Assembly: GCA_035448625.1 (NCBI GenBank)
Contig: DAOTJI010000003.1
Coordinates: forward strand, 1 to 64,000
Reading direction: 5' to 3'
DNA length: 64,000 nt
Origin: UBA8904 sp035448625
GTDB lineage: Bacteria; Desulfobacterota; Syntrophia; Syntrophales; Smithellaceae
Shown here: positions 8,502 to 16,718 of the stretch, piece after piece
How the letters are laid out: the number at the start of each line of letters is the position of its first letter
Position numbering within the stretch: the first letter of the stretch is position 1
Notes under the pieces: generated by a model
Seen by the model: the letters and a program-made list of their open reading frames with translations, nothing else
Databases searched by the model: none
What the model was told of the DNA's origin: nothing
Made by a program: the position numbers and the translations under genes

Positions 8502-8551
8502 GGGCAAAAGCGAAAAGCCTTTTGTGCAAATAAAAGGGGAGGTGCTCCATC

Positions 8552-8977
8552 GTGAATTATCATCTTTATCTGGAAAAAATCCGCGCCGGGAAAAAGGGGT
8601 TGAATCCCTACCTGGACCATTTCAACATCCAAGTGATAGATCTGTCATCCGGCCGCGCCGTCTTTCGGATGCCGGTGCGCCCTGAATACCTGCAGGGCGC
8701 CGGATTCATGCAGGGAGGTTTGATGGTCGCACTGGCGGACGAGGCCATCGCGCACGCCATGATGACGGTTCTCGCGCCGGAAGAAGGATTGACGACGATC
8801 GAGTTGAAAAGCAATTTTCTGACCGGCGTGGACAAAGGAGAGCTTGTGGCCGAAGCGAGCGTTTTCAAGAAAGGCAGAAGCCTCATCATCGGAGATTGCC
8901 TGGTCACGGACGACGGGCGAAAACCCGTTTGCCGCACTTCCGCAACCTTCATGCTGTTGAGATCAAAACAGAAGTAA
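8552..8977 (+). CDS. PaaI-family hotdog-fold acyl-CoA thioesterase
   Basis: 141 residues with the hotdog-fold block QGAGFMQGGLMVALADEAIAHAM, matching the HGG..ALAD helix of PaaI/YdiI-type thioesterases that hydrolyse acyl- or aryl-CoA thioesters. Here the usual HGG is QGG, so the catalytic pattern is not fully canonical. The C-terminal strands (TTIELKSNFLTG, VFKKGRSLIIGDCLVTDDG) also fit. The start is GTG at 8552 with GGGGAGG nine bases upstream. It stands alone on the + strand with its own candidate promoter and converges with the phosphohexomutase gene. Substrate unknown. Confidence 0.8.
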   Translation: MNYHLYLEKIRAGKKGLNPYLDHFNIQVIDLSSGRAVFRMPVRPEYLQGAGFMQGGLMVALADEAIAHAMMTVLAPEEGLTTIELKSNFLTGVDKGELVAEASVFKKGRSLIIGDCLVTDDGRKPVCRTSATFMLLRSKQK

Positions 8978-9037
8978 GGGCAGGGTGCAAACCGCCGGGT
9001 TATCGGCGATCCTGAGGGCGGAATGATCCGGATTCGC

Positions 9038-10372
9038 TCAGGCCAGAAGCCGCTCCACTTCGCCGCGGATTTCCTGCAGACGTTCGGCGGAGGACGCCTC
9101 AAAGCGAAGGACGATGACCGGCTGCGTGTTGGAGCAGCGGACCAGCGCCCAGCCGTCCCCAAAGGGCACGCGGATGCCGTCAATGTCGATGACGCCCGGC
9201 GTATGCCGGTAGTGCTCCTTGATTTTGGCCACTACCGCTTTTTTCCGGTCATCATCGCAATCGATCCGGATTTCCGGCGTGGCGAAGGTTTTCGGAACGT
9301 CGGCGAGGAGTTCGGAGAGTTTCAGGCCGGTCTGGGAGAGAATCTCCAGCAGTCTTGCGGCGGCGTAAACGGCGTCGTCATATCCGAAGTAACGGTCGGC
9401 AAAAAACAGGTGGCCGCTCATTTCTCCCCCCAGCAGGGCTTTTTCCTCCTTCATCTTGGCCTTGATCAGTGAATGCCCGGCCTTCCACATCAGCGGCCTG
9501 CCGGAATATTTCCGAACGCTGTCGTAAAGGACCTGGGAACACTTGACTTCGCCGATGATGGTCGCACCGGGTTGATCCTTCAGAATAAAACGCGCGAACA
9601 ACAGAAGCAGTTTGTCTCCCCAGATGATCTCGCCGGTGTCGCTGATCACGCCGATGCGATCCGCGTCTCCATCGAAGGCAATGCCGAGATCCGCTTTGCT
9701 TTCGGCCACCCGGCGGATCAGATCCGTCAGATTTTCCTCAACGGTAGGATCCGGAAAATGATGAGGGAAGCGGCCGTCCGGATCGCAATAGAGGGGGATG
9801 ACATCGCAGCCCATTCTTTCCAGAATGGGAAGGGCAAATTTCCCCCCGACGCCGTTTCCTGCATCGAGGACGACCTTCAGTTTTTTTGACACGCGGACGG
9901 AGTCGAAGATGTAGTCCTGGTAAATCGTCGTGATGTCCTTCGTCTGTGCGGTTCCTTTGCCGGAAAGATAGCTTCCGGATTCCATGATGCGTCTCAGTTC
10001 CTGGATCTGCTCCCCATGGATGGAATCGTACCCGACGCAGATTTTAAAGCCGTTGAACTCCGGCGGGTTATGGCTTCCGGTGATCATGACGCCGCCTCCC
10101 GCTCCTAAATGGCGGATGGAAAAATACAGCATGGGGGTCGCGCAAAGGCCGATGTCGACGGTGTTGACTCCGGCGGCGTTCAATCCCGCGATCAGAAAAC
10201 GGCGGTAATCGTCCGAACTCAGGCGGCAGTCGCGCCCGACGGTCATGGTCCGGACATTGTGTTGAAGAGCATACGTGCCGATGGCGCGTCCCAGGTTCAC
10301 GATAAAAACTTCGTTGAGGTCCTTGTCGACCGTGCCGCGCACGTCGTATTCACGAAAAACATTTGGATTCAT
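9038..10372 (-). CDS. Phosphomannomutase/phosphoglucomutase
   Basis: 444-residue alpha-D-phosphohexomutase that interconverts hexose 1- and 6-phosphates for envelope polysaccharide and nucleotide-sugar synthesis. The phosphoserine loop TGSHNP has Ser100, the metal-binding loop DGDADR is at residues 234-239, the sugar loop is GEMSGH, and the C-terminal phosphate-binding loop is RCSNTQPV. All four active-site loops are intact. Length and the YDVRG opening fit the AlgC/ManB group; sequence alone does not settle mannose versus glucose preference. It is the last gene of a four-gene minus-strand run, 94 bp after the HAD phosphatase gene. Confidence 0.9.
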   Translation of the reverse strand: MNPNVFREYDVRGTVDKDLNEVFIVNLGRAIGTYALQHNVRTMTVGRDCRLSSDDYRRFLIAGLNAAGVNTVDIGLCATPMLYFSIRHLGAGGGVMITGSHNPPEFNGFKICVGYDSIHGEQIQELRRIMESGSYLSGKGTAQTKDITTIYQDYIFDSVRVSKKLKVVLDAGNGVGGKFALPILERMGCDVIPLYCDPDGRFPHHFPDPTVEENLTDLIRRVAESKADLGIAFDGDADRIGVISDTGEIIWGDKLLLLFARFILKDQPGATIIGEVKCSQVLYDSVRKYSGRPLMWKAGHSLIKAKMKEEKALLGGEMSGHLFFADRYFGYDDAVYAAARLLEILSQTGLKLSELLADVPKTFATPEIRIDCDDDRKKAVVAKIKEHYRHTPGVIDIDGIRVPFGDGWALVRCSNTQPVIVLRFEASSAERLQEIRGEVERLLA

Positions 10373-10466
10373 TCTTTTTCCTCAAAACAAAAAGTTGCGC
10401 ATCCGGGTATCCGGCGCCGTCCGCTTCTATACAATTTGGCCGGGGATGTCAACCGAAGAAGACGCG

Positions 10467-11153
10467 TCAAAAACGCTCCGGATTCAGCCGTCTCAGGATG
10501 TCCGGGGCTTCCGGGAGCACCAGGTCCGCCCCCGCCTGCAGGAAATCCTCTTTCTGAAAGCGCCCGGTCAGAACGCCGGCGGTTCGGGTCCCCGCATTTT
10601 TCCCCGTTTCGATGTCGATCGGGTGGTCGCCGATCATGATGGACCGGCCGGGAACGGCACAAAGTTTGGACAGGGCAAAACGGATCTGCTCGGGATGCGG
10701 TTTGACGCGCCGGACATCGTTGCGGCAGACGACCACCGGACAATAGTCATGAATATCCGGAAAGACCGACCGGACGGCTTCTTCACAGTTGCGGGTGATG
10801 ATTCCCGCCCCAAGAGAAGCTTCCCGCAGTCCTGTAAGCAGCGCTTTTGTGCCGTCGAACAGCGAACCTCTTCTCGCCGCCTCCACTTCAATGTCTTCGA
10901 TGATCCGGAAGGCTTCCCGTGTAAAGGAGACGGCTCCATCGGTTGAAATGATGTTGAGCAGGGTTTGAACTTCGTCGATCATCTCCAGGACAAACCGGTT
11001 TTGCAGACCGCGGGGATCCACTCCCCAGCGTTCTATCAGGGCGGAGACTTCCCGGCGCATTTGCTCAAAGTCGATGTTCAGCCGGGCCAGCGTTCCGTCA
11101 AAATCGAAGATTACGGTGTTGATGGACGACCGGTCGAAGGGGATGGAGGCCAT
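10467..11153 (-). CDS. HAD-family phosphatase, phosphoglycolate phosphatase-like
   Basis: 228-residue haloacid dehalogenase-type hydrolase. Motif I FDFDGT carries the nucleophile Asp17 and Asp19. Motif II is the Thr in GAGIITRN, motif III the Lys in VKPHPEQI, and motif IV GDHPIDIETGKNAG. The helical cap between motifs I and II resembles Gph/PpaX-type enzymes. It probably dephosphorylates a small phospho-metabolite; the substrate cannot be read. It begins 4 bp after the Nudix gene, so the two are cotranscribed, and the phosphohexomutase gene lies downstream. Confidence 0.85.
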   Translation of the reverse strand: MASIPFDRSSINTVIFDFDGTLARLNIDFEQMRREVSALIERWGVDPRGLQNRFVLEMIDEVQTLLNIISTDGAVSFTREAFRIIEDIEVEAARRGSLFDGTKALLTGLREASLGAGIITRNCEEAVRSVFPDIHDYCPVVVCRNDVRRVKPHPEQIRFALSKLCAVPGRSIMIGDHPIDIETGKNAGTRTAGVLTGRFQKEDFLQAGADLVLPEAPDILRRLNPERF

Positions 11154-11157
11154 AAGT

Positions 11158-11991
11158 TCAGCGGGTTCCCGACGTGTAATGCAGGGGAATGATTTTCGTT
11201 ACGACACGAGCCGGCGTGTCGGCCGGAAAGGAACCGCCCGCGACCTGACTGAGGAAATTCGTGATAATGAAAAACGTGGCTCCCCAAAGGATGTCTTCGC
11301 CCCCTTTGCCGTCCGGAATGACCAGGCAGGGGAACTGAAAATTTTGACGCGGGTCGGAGTTTCCGCTCTCCGATCTAAGTTCCAGAAGCGCGTAGGAAGA
11401 ACTCCGGAAAAAAAAGCCGAGGGGGATTTCCAGTACCTTGTCCACTTCTTCGTTGGGCCGGTAGGGCCAGGGCTCCCTGACCAGACAGACCAAGGGAAAG
11501 ATGGTCCGGGTGAAGAGCGTTAGAGAATAGGTGGGCAGCGCGCCCAGAAATTCGACGTTCAGCGGACTCAGTCCGATTTCTTCCCAGGATTCGCGAAGAG
11601 CGTTCATCAGAAAAAGCCGGACGAGCGAAAGGGTCTCTTCATCCTTGTTCGGCAGTTCGTAAAGAACCTGGTTTCCGGCGGTCCGAAGAATGCCGGTTTT
11701 CAAAAGGATATGACTCAGCAGCTCATCCACCGGCCGCTCCAGCATACCGCCGGGACAACTGATGTCGCCGGACTGGGCGACGGCATCCGACCGCTTGATC
11801 AGCAAAAAGTTGAATTCGGAATCTCTGAACAGCATGAGCAAAACGACGCCGGCTTCCAGATGTTTGGCGCCCGCGGCATTGGAGCGTTCAATGGAAAGGT
11901 GTTTTTCAAGGTAGTCGACGGGTGTCCGGTTCAGACGCTCCAGAACGTAAAGCGGAAAGGCATCTTTTGACCGAAGCAGGGTTAGGTCCAT
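11158..11991 (-). CDS. Nudix hydrolase, CoA pyrophosphatase-like, with split Nudix box
   Basis: 277-residue protein. LLIKRS followed by SGDISCPGG (Gly-Gly at residues 81-82) matches the entry to the Nudix box of CoA pyrophosphatases (NUDT7/NudL type), and ALRESWEEIGL at 131-141 matches its end. Between them are about 37 extra residues, where the canonical box has 14 residues from Gly to Arg. The metal-binding REsxEE part is intact. It could hydrolyse CoA or another nucleoside diphosphate derivative, but the insertion makes substrate inference unsafe. It lies 2 bp after the alpha/beta hydrolase gene and 4 bp before the HAD gene. Confidence 0.75.
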   Translation of the reverse strand: MDLTLLRSKDAFPLYVLERLNRTPVDYLEKHLSIERSNAAGAKHLEAGVVLLMLFRDSEFNFLLIKRSDAVAQSGDISCPGGMLERPVDELLSHILLKTGILRTAGNQVLYELPNKDEETLSLVRLFLMNALRESWEEIGLSPLNVEFLGALPTYSLTLFTRTIFPLVCLVREPWPYRPNEEVDKVLEIPLGFFFRSSSYALLELRSESGNSDPRQNFQFPCLVIPDGKGGEDILWGATFFIITNFLSQVAGGSFPADTPARVVTKIIPLHYTSGTR

Positions 11992-11993
11992 GG

Positions 11994-12986
11994 TTATACG
12001 TTGCTCTCTTGGTGAAGTTCTTCAAAAATCCGCTCATTGTACCAGCGCCGGTGGGGAAACAGGTCCACAAAACCGCAATGCCCGCCGAACGGATGCTGGG
12101 AAATCGTCAGAAAACCGTGATCGCGAAGCTTCCGGAAATCATCGAGGCAAATGACCGGATCATCGGCTGCGATGAATATTTTGACCGGCACGCCGAGGTC
12201 ACGGAAAGAATTTTCCGTCAGGGTATATAACTGAAAATAGGCCCGATAGGAAGAAAATTCCGGAAAATAGGCCATCATCTGATCCGTCAGCTCCATGCAG
12301 GACCGAGCCCGGAGCATGCCGCCGAAGTCGTAGCGGTTTGGAAAAGCTCCCTGTTTTTTTCTGAGCGAACGCTTCCACTTCCGCAGAAAATAATTCCGGT
12401 AAAGGGCGGGGCCGTTGTCGATGGTCAGCGTCGTTTTGTAAGGATCGAGGGGCGGACTGACGGCAAATACCTTTTTCAGGTTTTCAATCGGCGTCATCGA
12501 ATGTCGCATTGCAATCCTGAGCGCAAAATTGGCGCCCAGAGAAAAGCCCAGCAGATAAACCGGCCGGTTTTCTGCTTTCCGCGAGATGGCGTTTACGGCA
12601 TCGAAGGTTTCCTCAATCAACGCCCCGTGAAAAAGGCCCGGATTGAGGTGATGGGAATCGCCGTGGTCCCTTAAATTGAGGCGGCAGACGGAAAAATTCC
12701 GGTCGAAAAAGTAGGAGCCGGCGGCCAGAATATAAGCCGACGAGGAGGAACCTTCCCAGCCGTGCAGCAGAATCATCATGCCCCGCGGACGCGGGTGAGG
12801 CGCCAAATAGGAAAGCAGCCGGGAACCGCCCGGCGTCTCGATGATGAATTCTCTTGAATCCTTTAAAAGAAGGCGGTGAGGCGGAACGATCAGGTGCGAA
12901 GACGCAAGAACTGACTGGACGTGCCGGTTCTTTAGAAAAGACCGCGGTTGAAAGGTTGAATGCTGGTTTCGGGTTCCGGCCGCCAT
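11994..12986 (-). CDS. YheT-family alpha/beta hydrolase
   Basis: 330-residue alpha/beta hydrolase of the YheT/EMB8 group. The oxyanion region is LLHGWEGSSSS, the nucleophile elbow GFSLGANFALRIA, the acid is likely in AADDPVI, and the catalytic His is in GGHCGF. The N-terminal RSFLKNRHVQSVLAS segment is typical of the family. Probably an esterase or acyl hydrolase with unknown substrate. AGGA precedes the ATG by a few bases. It heads the hydrolase-Nudix-HAD-mutase run and is 63 bp downstream of the tRNA-Met gene with no terminator between, so tRNA-initiated transcripts may continue into it. Confidence 0.8.
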   Translation of the reverse strand: MAAGTRNQHSTFQPRSFLKNRHVQSVLASSHLIVPPHRLLLKDSREFIIETPGGSRLLSYLAPHPRPRGMMILLHGWEGSSSSAYILAAGSYFFDRNFSVCRLNLRDHGDSHHLNPGLFHGALIEETFDAVNAISRKAENRPVYLLGFSLGANFALRIAMRHSMTPIENLKKVFAVSPPLDPYKTTLTIDNGPALYRNYFLRKWKRSLRKKQGAFPNRYDFGGMLRARSCMELTDQMMAYFPEFSSYRAYFQLYTLTENSFRDLGVPVKIFIAADDPVICLDDFRKLRDHGFLTISQHPFGGHCGFVDLFPHRRWYNERIFEELHQESNV

Positions 12987-13049
12987 GAATTTCCTGTTTT
13001 CTTAAAATGGTTTGTAATATCCGGGTGTTGTCATCGCGGACGGGTGAAT

Positions 13050-13126
13050 TGGTGGCGGTGCCTGGATTTGAACCAGGGACACTACGGATATGAGCCGTAT
13101 GCTCTGACCAACTGAGCTACACCGCC
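13050..13126 (-). tRNA. tRNA-Met (anticodon CAT)
   Basis: Reading the minus strand, the acceptor arm GGCGGTG pairs with CACCGCC, the D arm contains GCTCAGTTGG, and the anticodon stem TACGG/CCGTA encloses CTCATAT with anticodon CAT. The T arm is CCTGGTTCAAATCCAGG and CCA is encoded. The closed 7-bp acceptor with G1-C72 argues against initiator tRNA. An Ile2 (lysidine-modified CAT) identity cannot be fully excluded by eye, but elongator Met is the better fit. Confidence 0.9.
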
Positions 13127-13161
13127 TTGAAGAACGAGTATGGTTTGCGAAACCGCCGGAG

Positions 13162-13190
13162 GCTATACCGAAGAGTCCGGCGTTTGTCAA
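13162..13190 (-). promoter_or_regulatory. Promoter for tRNA-Met
   Basis: On the minus strand, TTGACA (13185-13190) is a perfect -35, followed by 17 bases and TATAGC (13162-13167). The element ends 35 bases before the tRNA 5' end. It lies directly after the stop codon of the VCBS-repeat protein gene, which is on the same strand. Confidence 0.75.
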
Positions 13191-13193
13191 TAC

Positions 13194-14945
13194 CTATTGC
13201 GGCATTTCCAGTTCATACACGACCAGAACGCTTCTTTCGCTCAGCGTCGCGCCGACGGACTGGACCAGCGCCAGAACAATTTCCGGCTTGCCGTCATTGT
13301 CGACGTCCTTGAAGCAGTAATCCGCGACATAACCGTTGATTTTCTTGGTCCGCCAGTTCTCCGCCATACCGAGGCCGTCCCACTCCAGATTGTAGATTTC
13401 GCTCGAGGTGAAAAGCTTCAGGTTTTTGAAGATGCGGCCCACCGACGACAGGTTTTTGACGATAATCATTTCCTTTTTGCCGTCGTTGTTCGTATCAAAC
13501 ATTAAAATCCGCAGGTTGGCGAAGGCGCTGTCCTCCTGCGTGGCTTCCGTGGACTGCTGTTTCTGCTTGTCCACGTTGTCGATGTAGTTGTTGCTGCCGC
13601 CGTACTGGGAGTCGCTTCTCCAGATCAGTTCATCGGGGCTGAAGCCGAAGGAGAAAATCCGGCTCAGCGGCTTGGTCGTCGGCGTAATGATGCACAGGTA
13701 GTCCAGGTCGTCCAGCGCGATGATTTTTTCACCGGTTCCCGGGCCCAGGGAGTCGATGGTCATCCCGTAAATGGACAATCCCACGGGGATTTTTTGTTTA
13801 TCCCCGGGGACGTATTTCCCGTCGCGCCAGACCATTTCATAAATCTGGGTATCGAAAACCTTGCCGCCCATGCCGTCGTGAAAGCTTCCCATGCCGTAGG
13901 TCTGCCCCAACAGCATAGGCGTTCCCGAGGACGGGGTGATGACTCTCAGGAAATAACGGATGTCGGAGGCGATCGTTTTGTAGTCGCCGTTTTCATACTG
14001 GAGCACAAAGGAGTTGAGCACCCGGTCGTTGAGAGACGTCACGATGATCTCCGGCGTGCCGTCCTTGTTGATGTCCGCCACGTCCACAGAGATGTATTTA
14101 TGGTAGGATTTGCCCTTGATCTGTTTGAGGAGCTGCAGATTGTCTTTGGTCTTCAGGTAAATGTATACGTTGTGGCGGTCGATGATGACCACTTCGTTTA
14201 CGCCGTCCTTGTTGACGTCGCCGATGTCCATCCCGTTGAATTCCGTTTTGAACTGCTGGCTCATCCAGAAGCCCTTCTTGCGATCGAGCGGGTCGGACGA
14301 GTTGATGAATTCCGCGTTGATCATCGACGTCAGGGTCCCCTTGCCTTTGCCGGATTTCATGCCGGCGATGATCTGCGCTTCCCGTGACGCAACGGAAACG
14401 GGCGGGGGCGCGGGGGCGCCGGCTCCCGCCTGAGGCGCCGCGGACGCGACAGCCGGCGGGGTTTGTGCAACGGTCCCCCCGGTAATATGCCGGACAATGC
14501 GCTGCGAAAAATCGTTGATTTTGGGAATGACTTCATCAAGGGTCTGGGATTGGGAGAAAATGCCGACGTCCGATTTTCCCCCGGCGATATCGATCAGCTT
14601 GCCGTCGATGCTGATGCTTTTTCCGATTTTGGTGATGCTTCCCCAGACCACGTAGTCGGACTTCAACTGCCGGCCGATGCTTTGAACATCCGACAAATTC
14701 AATTCTTTTCCACCCGTTTTTTTCAGGATGTCCGAAACCACGTCTTTGCGCGTCACCTCGATCTGGTCGGCCCCGGAGAGGCGGCTCGTCAGCATGTCGT
14801 TGATTCCCTGCCGCACATATTCAATGTTTTCAGCGCTGTTGAGCGCGAAGGGCAGGACGGTCACCGTGTATTTTTCCTTTGCCATGAGGGTCGCCGCGAC
14901 CAGCAGCACGGCGAGAAGGCAAAATCCGATCATTGCTTTTTTCAT
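13194..14945 (-). CDS. Exported VCBS/FG-GAP repeat protein
   Basis: 583 residues with a hydrophobic signal segment at residues 4-22. Residues 24-155 form an N-terminal domain (VTVLPFALNSAENIEYVRQGINDMLTSRL) resembling the CsgG/FlgO-type nucleotide-free periplasmic fold. The rest carries several calcium-type repeats: DVNKDGVNE, DINKDGTPE, DTNNDGKKE and DVDNDGKPE, as in beta-propeller FG-GAP/VCBS proteins. It probably sits in the periplasm or outer envelope. The start is the ATG at 14945 with GGAG seven bases upstream; the longer upstream frame lacks a signal. A Pro/Ala-rich linker near residues 185-210 joins the two parts. Function unknown. Confidence 0.75.
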   Translation of the reverse strand: MKKAMIGFCLLAVLLVAATLMAKEKYTVTVLPFALNSAENIEYVRQGINDMLTSRLSGADQIEVTRKDVVSDILKKTGGKELNLSDVQSIGRQLKSDYVVWGSITKIGKSISIDGKLIDIAGGKSDVGIFSQSQTLDEVIPKINDFSQRIVRHITGGTVAQTPPAVASAAPQAGAGAPAPPPVSVASREAQIIAGMKSGKGKGTLTSMINAEFINSSDPLDRKKGFWMSQQFKTEFNGMDIGDVNKDGVNEVVIIDRHNVYIYLKTKDNLQLLKQIKGKSYHKYISVDVADINKDGTPEIIVTSLNDRVLNSFVLQYENGDYKTIASDIRYFLRVITPSSGTPMLLGQTYGMGSFHDGMGGKVFDTQIYEMVWRDGKYVPGDKQKIPVGLSIYGMTIDSLGPGTGEKIIALDDLDYLCIITPTTKPLSRIFSFGFSPDELIWRSDSQYGGSNNYIDNVDKQKQQSTEATQEDSAFANLRILMFDTNNDGKKEMIIVKNLSSVGRIFKNLKLFTSSEIYNLEWDGLGMAENWRTKKINGYVADYCFKDVDNDGKPEIVLALVQSVGATLSERSVLVVYELEMPQ

Positions 14946-15166
14946 TTTATTCTCCGTGGTTGACGGTTTTTCAATATGGAAACCGGAAGTGTTTCTAGCA
15001 TTTAAAAATTGATAATTCAAGGTGGTTTTCATCGCGGTGTAAGGCAAAACAGAAGAGGGCGGTATTCACCGCCATGAAAAATCGTATTGTCAGACCAGCG
15101 CCTTTCATGTAAAGAAAACAACTTACATTGCCGGATATTTTCAGGCTGGGGAAAGATGGAGGATAA

Positions 15167-16456
15167 ATGGAAAAAGCAACATTGACGCTCAATGGGATGA
15201 CGTATGAACTGCCGATCATCGAAGGGACCGAGAACGAGAAGGGCATCGATATCTCCCGGTTACGTCAGGATACGGGACTGATCACGCTGGATGTCGGTTA
15301 CCAGAACACCGGTTCCTGCATTTCCGCCATTACCTATATCGACGGAGACAAGGGAATTTTACGATACCGCGGGATTCCCATCGAAGAGCTCGCTGAAAAA
15401 GCAAGCTTTACCGAAGTGGCCTACCTCCTCATCTACGGGGAGCTTCCCAACCGGGAGCAGCAGCAGCTATTTTCCCAGCGGCTGACGCAAAACTCCATGA
15501 TTCACGAGGAAATGCTGCGTTTCTTCGACGGCTTCCCGCCGACCGCCCATCCGATGGCGATTCTGGCGACCATGGTAAACTCCATGTCCGTGTACTATAC
15601 GGACTATTTCACGGAAGATTTCAGGGCCGAGACGTTCGATCTGATGGCCGCCTCGCTCATTTCCCGAATTCGCACGATTGCCGCCTATTCCTACAAGCAC
15701 AGCATCGGCCACCCGCATGTTTATCCCAAACGGGATCTCAAATACGCGTCTAATTTTCTCTATATGATGTTCGATTCTCCGGTGAATCCCTATGTGCCGG
15801 ATCCGGATATTGAAAAGGCGCTCTCCACGCTCATGATCCTTCACGCCGACCATGAGCAGAACTGCAGTACGTCCACCGTGCGATTGGTGGGCAGCAGCAT
15901 GGCCAATCTGTATGCGTCGATCTGCTCCGGCATTTGCGCACTGTGGGGCCCGCTGCACGGGGGCGCCAACCAGAAGGTGATCGAGATGCTGGAAGAAATC
16001 CAAAGCAGCAAGCGGTCGATTCAAAGCTGCATCGATTCGGCCAAGGACAAGGCGAGCAAGTTTCGGCTTTTCGGCTTCGGCCACCGGGTGTACAAGAACT
16101 ACGATCCACGCGCGCGGATTCTGAAGCAATACTGCGAAACCCTCTTTCAAAAGCACAATTACAAGGATCCGCTGATCAATATCGCCATGGAACTGGAAGA
16201 AGCGGCTCTGAAGGATGATTTTTTCGTCCAGCGAAAGCTGTATCCCAATGTCGACTTTTACAGCGGTATTCTGTACCGGATGATCGGCATTCCCACCAAT
16301 ATGTTCACGGTCATGTTTGCCATCGGCCGCCTGCCCGGCATGATCGCGCAGTGGAAGGAAATGCACGACACCGTTCCGCTGAAAATCGGCCGTCCGCGCC
16401 AGATCTATACGGGCAGCAACCTTCGGCACTACATCCCGATGGACGAGCGGGGATAG
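15167..16456 (+). CDS. gltA: Citrate synthase, type II
   Basis: 429-residue enzyme condensing acetyl-CoA and oxaloacetate to citrate. The catalytic triad is visible: His264 in GPLHGGAN, His306 in FGFGHRVYKNYDPRA and Asp363 in PNVDFYSGILY. The small N-terminal beta domain (residues 1-50) and overall length fit the hexameric, Gram-negative type II form. GGAGG precedes the ATG by five bases. It is a single-gene unit: divergent from the VCBS gene upstream and followed by the promoter of the leader-peptide operon. A 6-bp inverted repeat (ATGTAA...TTACAT) at about 15108-15129 lies in its upstream region, of unknown importance. Confidence 0.95.
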   Translation: MEKATLTLNGMTYELPIIEGTENEKGIDISRLRQDTGLITLDVGYQNTGSCISAITYIDGDKGILRYRGIPIEELAEKASFTEVAYLLIYGELPNREQQQLFSQRLTQNSMIHEEMLRFFDGFPPTAHPMAILATMVNSMSVYYTDYFTEDFRAETFDLMAASLISRIRTIAAYSYKHSIGHPHVYPKRDLKYASNFLYMMFDSPVNPYVPDPDIEKALSTLMILHADHEQNCSTSTVRLVGSSMANLYASICSGICALWGPLHGGANQKVIEMLEEIQSSKRSIQSCIDSAKDKASKFRLFGFGHRVYKNYDPRARILKQYCETLFQKHNYKDPLINIAMELEEAALKDDFFVQRKLYPNVDFYSGILYRMIGIPTNMFTVMFAIGRLPGMIAQWKEMHDTVPLKIGRPRQIYTGSNLRHYIPMDERG

Positions 16457-16486
16457 CGGAAAAAAACGCGTGGAGAAAATTTTTTC

Positions 16487-16515
16487 TTGACTTTTGCCGG
16501 CCGATTGCCTATACG
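16487..16515 (+). promoter_or_regulatory. Promoter of the Phe-leader/ABC transporter operon
   Basis: TTGACT (16487-16492) and TATACG (16510-16515) are 17 bases apart, a good sigma-70 match. Transcription would begin near 16522, only about 13 bases before the leader peptide ATG. The element begins 31 bp after the citrate synthase stop codon. Confidence 0.75.
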
Positions 16516-16534
16516 CGCCCTAAAAGGACAAACT

Positions 16535-16621
16535 ATGATGAAAAAACAGATCACCGTTCAGACATTCCGCTTTTTCTTTTTTAGCTTTATCGGCGACAGG
16601 GTCTGCCTGGACGTATCATGA
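16535..16621 (+). CDS. Phe-rich leader peptide of a transcription attenuator
   Basis: A 28-codon frame starting ATGATG, with AAGGA (16524-16528) six bases before it. It encodes TFRFFFFSF at residues 10-18: six Phe codons within eight, then nine ordinary residues and TGA. The core is strikingly like the known pheST leader PheM of E. coli (FRFFFYF) and the pheA leader PheL. It is followed 20 bases later by an intrinsic terminator. In known Phe attenuators, ribosomes stalled for lack of charged Phe-tRNA prevent terminator formation. Here the downstream genes are an ABC transporter and acyl-CoA ligases, not pheA or pheST. The peptide itself is not expected to have a function. Confidence 0.75.
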   Translation: MMKKQITVQTFRFFFFSFIGDRVCLDVS

Positions 16622-16654
16622 CCTGGCATCAAGGGGAATGAACCGTGGGCGGAT
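16601..16654 (+). promoter_or_regulatory. Possible antiterminator pairing in the leader
   Basis: Hand folding pairs GTCTGCCTG (16601-16609) with TGGGCGGAT (16646-16654) over nine consecutive pairs, four of them G-U. The second segment overlaps the 5' arm of the terminator, so the two structures exclude each other. A smaller hairpin CAGG/CCTG (16597-16609) would compete with this pairing and lies just downstream of the Phe codons. This matches the 1:2, 2:3, 3:4 logic of an attenuator but is not energy-calculated. Confidence 0.45.
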
Positions 16655-16679
16655 GAAAATTTGCCCACGGTTTTTTTTT
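16641..16679 (+). terminator. Attenuator terminator upstream of the ABC transporter operon
   Basis: A perfect 10-bp stem, AACCGTGGGC (16641-16650) and GCCCACGGTT (16663-16672), with a 12-base loop, runs into nine T residues (16671-16679). It lies between the leader stop codon and the first structural gene (16719), the usual place for a regulatory terminator. Confidence 0.85.
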
Positions 16680-16718
16680 ATTTGAAAATCGCAAATTCAA
16701 AAACAGGGGGATCAGATC

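Larger units (their letters stand above)
8228..8551. other. Divergent intergenic region, 324 bp
   Basis: This gap lies between the NifU-like gene (-) and the thioesterase gene (+). It holds the palindrome at 8259-8278 and a candidate + strand promoter at 8472-8501. A short open frame crosses it (8256-8555), but it has no ribosome-binding site, no recognisable domain and composition unlike its neighbours, so no gene is called. No tRNA or structured RNA was recognised. Confidence 0.6.

Noticed and set aside
8256..8555. 99-codon open frame in the 8228-8551 gap
   Set aside because: No ribosome-binding site and no domain; it contains the palindrome and the thioesterase promoter.
15094..15130. Possible citrate synthase promoter (TTGTCA with a TGTAAA-like -10)
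   Set aside because: Spacing of 15 bases and a weak -10 make the match too poor to annotate.
15467..16429. Long open frame on the minus strand across citrate synthase (about 320 codons)
   Set aside because: It is antisense to a certain gene with intact catalytic residues, has no ribosome-binding site or recognisable domain, and is explained by GC-biased codon use.
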